A DNA stretch of 9,071 nucleotides, from the NCBI GenBank assembly GCA_947625715.1, contig CANQPR010000053.1:1-9071 (forward strand), in the 5' to 3' direction. Positions 6,855-9,071 of this stretch are shown here, in pieces; the stretch's first letter is position 1, and each line of letters starts with the position of its first letter. The notes beneath the pieces were generated by a model. It saw nothing but the letters and a program-made list of their open reading frames with translations, was not told the DNA's origin and ran no database searches. The DNA is from an uncultured Bacilli bacterium. GTDB taxonomy: Bacteria > Bacillota_I > Bacilli_A > RF39 > UBA660. Made by a program: the position numbers and the translations under genes.

Positions 6855-8990
6855 TTGTTGGAAGAAGAAGATTTAAAAGATATTATGGAAGAAGAAAATT
6901 TATCTAATGAATCAAATTTAACTGAACAATCACCTGACTTAGAAGAAAATGAAGCTCAAATGGATATAAATCCTCCCAAAAGTGGTAATTTATTGGGTGT
7001 AGCTAGCAAAGCTTTAATTGCTAAATTATTAAAAAAGAAAATTATCTTCATCACAATTGCAGTGGCTATTGCCTTATTTTTACTTATTTTAATTAGTGCC
7101 ATTTTAGATTCTTCCAAAGTTAATGATTACATTTATGATGAAAAAGTTGATAAATGTGAAACTGTAACTGTTATATATAAACCATATACTAATCAAGCAG
7201 AAACTAGTGAAACGATGGATTTAGAAGAATATGTAAATGGGGCTGTTTATGCTTATACCAACAACATGCCAAATACTGATGTCGGAACATATAATCTTTA
7301 TCGAGCCCTAGATATTGCTATAAGAACTGAAGCAATAAGCAATAATTGTACAATAACATACCGTAACTTTAAAGTATACTCAAGAAGAAGAAGAGAAAAA
7401 GCAACAACACCTATTGAAAGAGCTTTAAGTGACACCGAAGGATTAGTAGCTGTATCCAAAGAAACCAAAGAAATAATAAATGCTAAAGTTTCAAGCTTTT
7501 GTTATAGTTCTAGTGATTCAGAAAACTATGTTATCCCCCAAGTACCAGATTTTAAAATTCCCAATGCCTGGGTTAATGAAAATATAACAGATGATATATT
7601 AAAAAATTGTCCTTGCAATACCCCTAATGAAAATTTAACTCAATGCTATTCAAAAGATGGTATTTGGCAACATGAAGATGATAGCAGTGGTTTTAATGTC
7701 TATGCTGCTAAATATGTATTAGATACTTATGGCTTAGATGCTGAACATTTATTAAGTTATTTTATTGGTGATTTTGATTACCGAACAATAATTAATGATG
7801 ATGATACTAAAGAAAGTGAAGAAGAAAAACCACAAACAAGTGCCTTATGTGAATCTTTTAGTTTACATAGTACAACTTTATCCAAAGAAGAATTTGTAAG
7901 AGGGGTTAAAAATTATAAAAAAGATTCTAGTCCTGGTATGATATTATTTCAACAAAATGCGGATAAAATATATGATATTTCGGTAAGAAATGGTATTAAT
8001 CCCGAATTTGTTGTTGCAAGAGCCGTTAGAGAAGGTTTTTCACCCGGTGGTTCTACTCACAATTATTGGGGAGTTGGTTGTAACAATGAAGGCCAAGGAA
8101 AGGATTGTAAATCCTATTTAAACTTTGATACAGCTGTTGCTGAGTATTGTGTTTATTTAAAAACCACCTATACAGATATGAATGATTTACTAAAAAGATA
8201 TGCCTATTTAGGTAAATACTGGTATAATCCAGGGAATTGGGGTTTAGGAGGATGTCCATATAAAGATGTTGTTTATCCTGAAGGTGTTCCCCAAAGAGTT
8301 AAAGATGCCTGTGATCCAAGCTCTGAAAACGAATGTTTAATAGGCGGTGTTGGTAATTGCGTTTCTACAACTGATGATGAACAAATACGTTATGGTAAGT
8401 GGCAATTGCGTGAAATGACTGAAGTAAGAAAAGACATGTGGGGCCTATCAGAAGGTGATTGTTCAACTAACAATGGTAAATGTAAAATCTTTAAACAAGG
8501 CGACCCTAAATGGTCTTCAGAACTATTATTAAATTCACCTAATAACAATACTTTAGGGTCAGCTGGATGTGCCCTTACATCAGTTGCCATTGCTATGACC
8601 TGTTCAGGTAAATTAACTGATTATGATAATTTTACCCCAAGTACCTTAAATAAAGCCTTAAAACCATATGCTACCAGTGGTGATATGGCTTGGATGAATG
8701 ATAATTTTCAAAAAGTATACAATGATTTAGCGCCAGGCTTTAGATGTACTTCTTCAAGAGTATCCCTAAGCGGTTCAGCAAGTGATAAAATATCTCAAAT
8801 AAAAAATGCTAAAAAAGATAATAATCAAGTTATATTATGGTTATCAAATGCTGAACATAGTTCTCACTTTGTTGTATACTCATCAGCAAATGAAGAAAAT
8901 AGTACTATTGAAACCATGGACCCTGCTTATGGAGCTATGCATGTCTATCATGCTGGTGATTTTAAAGAAATGAATATATTTAGTTATTAA
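6855..8990 (+). CDS. Membrane-anchored SpoIID-like/lysozyme-like/C39 peptidase cell-wall protein
   Basis: This 711-residue multidomain envelope protein starts with a very acidic cytoplasmic tail (1-45) and one membrane helix (about 62-84), placing the rest outside. Residues about 101-310 resemble SpoIID/LytB: MDLEEYVNGAV (121-131), the RALDIAIRTEA stretch (150-160) and YAAKYVLDTYGLDAEHLLSYF (split at 283-292 and 293-303). The catalytic Glu expected after YVxGVVxx is Tyr134, and GMSQYGA has become GFNVYAA (279-285). Residues about 355-490 look like a lysozyme/glucosaminidase fold, with Glu393 (AVREGFSPG) as candidate catalytic acid and NYWGVGC (403-409). Residues about 540-711 resemble a C39-type peptidase with Gln548, Cys572 (SAGCALTS), His671 (SHFVVY) and Asp689 (MDPAYG). 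All 19 cysteines lie outside. The start is TTG at 6855 or the adjacent TTG at 6858, after AGAGGTGA (6844-6851). Remodelling of peptidoglycan is inferred. The combination resembles conjugation-type wall hydrolases (lysozyme plus peptidase), but no conjugation genes are seen. Confidence 0.82.
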   Translation: MLEEEDLKDIMEEENLSNESNLTEQSPDLEENEAQMDINPPKSGNLLGVASKALIAKLLKKKIIFITIAVAIALFLLILISAILDSSKVNDYIYDEKVDKCETVTVIYKPYTNQAETSETMDLEEYVNGAVYAYTNNMPNTDVGTYNLYRALDIAIRTEAISNNCTITYRNFKVYSRRRREKATTPIERALSDTEGLVAVSKETKEIINAKVSSFCYSSSDSENYVIPQVPDFKIPNAWVNENITDDILKNCPCNTPNENLTQCYSKDGIWQHEDDSSGFNVYAAKYVLDTYGLDAEHLLSYFIGDFDYRTIINDDDTKESEEEKPQTSALCESFSLHSTTLSKEEFVRGVKNYKKDSSPGMILFQQNADKIYDISVRNGINPEFVVARAVREGFSPGGSTHNYWGVGCNNEGQGKDCKSYLNFDTAVAEYCVYLKTTYTDMNDLLKRYAYLGKYWYNPGNWGLGGCPYKDVVYPEGVPQRVKDACDPSSENECLIGGVGNCVSTTDDEQIRYGKWQLREMTEVRKDMWGLSEGDCSTNNGKCKIFKQGDPKWSSELLLNSPNNNTLGSAGCALTSVAIAMTCSGKLTDYDNFTPSTLNKALKPYATSGDMAWMNDNFQKVYNDLAPGFRCTSSRVSLSGSASDKISQIKNAKKDNNQVILWLSNAEHSSHFVVYSSANEENSTIETMDPAYGAMHVYHAGDFKEMNIFSY

Positions 8991-9002
8991 AGAAAGGATA
9001 TT

Positions 9003-9071
9003 ATGAAAAAAAAGCTTATAATTACAATAATATTATTATCACTTGTCTTTGGTTTAATCATTGCCTCTGTC
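9003..9071 (+). CDS. Start of an exported or membrane-anchored protein (cut by window end)
   Basis: Twenty-three codons are visible: MKKKLIITII followed by LLSLVFGLIIASV. A short basic start and a long hydrophobic run indicate a signal peptide or membrane anchor. AGAAAGGA (8991-8998) lies 4 bases before the ATG, and the gap to the preceding stop is 12 bases, so it is very likely co-transcribed with the cell-wall enzyme gene. No lipobox is seen in the part present. Function cannot be judged. Confidence 0.75.
   Translation, partial: MKKKLIITIILLSLVFGLIIASV

Noticed and set aside
1..9071. CRISPR array, tRNA or rRNA gene, insertion sequence or prophage gene
   Set aside because: No spaced repeats, cloverleaf sequence, transposase or integrase motif was seen. 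The window is nearly all coding with short, explained gaps.

Overview
The window is AT-rich (roughly 30% GC by eye) and every gene lies on the plus strand. All five complete genes end in TAA and read full length with UGG tryptophan codons, so the standard code fits and UGA-Trp reassignment is not indicated. AGAAGG/AAAGGA-type ribosome binding sites, extended -10 promoters, a T-box-type aminoacyl-tRNA synthetase leader and a bile-salt-hydrolase-like enzyme together suggest a low-GC Gram-positive of the Bacilli/Erysipelotrichia kind, probably a gut commensal and possibly an uncultured Bacilli lineage. That taxonomy is inference.

Layout. (1) 65-2449: a full-length glycoside hydrolase family 31 protein behind its own extended -10 promoter. 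It keeps the fold landmarks but lacks both catalytic carboxylates, so it looks like a pseudoenzyme. (2) 2450-2569: a strong promoter, then the 3' half of a T-box leader (antiterminator consensus plus terminator) with no room for Stem I. (3) 2570-2938: a 122-residue three-helix membrane protein that overlaps (4) leuS, 2928-5738. LeuS is a leucyl-tRNA synthetase with a complete Nudix hydrolase domain inserted in its editing region. A clear intrinsic terminator closes this unit at 5737-5767. (5) 5829-6803: a choloylglycine hydrolase family enzyme, most like bile salt hydrolases, with its own promoter. (6) 6855-8990: a large membrane-anchored cell-wall protein joining a degenerate SpoIID-like domain, a lysozyme/glucosaminidase-like domain and a C39-type cysteine peptidase domain. 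The outside part is rich in cysteine. (7) 9003-9071: the start of a further exported or membrane protein, 12 bases downstream and probably in the same operon.

The genes form three or four transcription units that do not obviously share a pathway. The T-box remnant makes sense as control of leuS by uncharged tRNA. The bile salt hydrolase and the cell-wall enzyme fit life in an animal gut. The points most worth following are the Stem I-less T-box, the LeuRS-Nudix fusion, the catalytically dead GH31 protein and the cysteine-rich SpoIID/lysozyme/C39 fusion.
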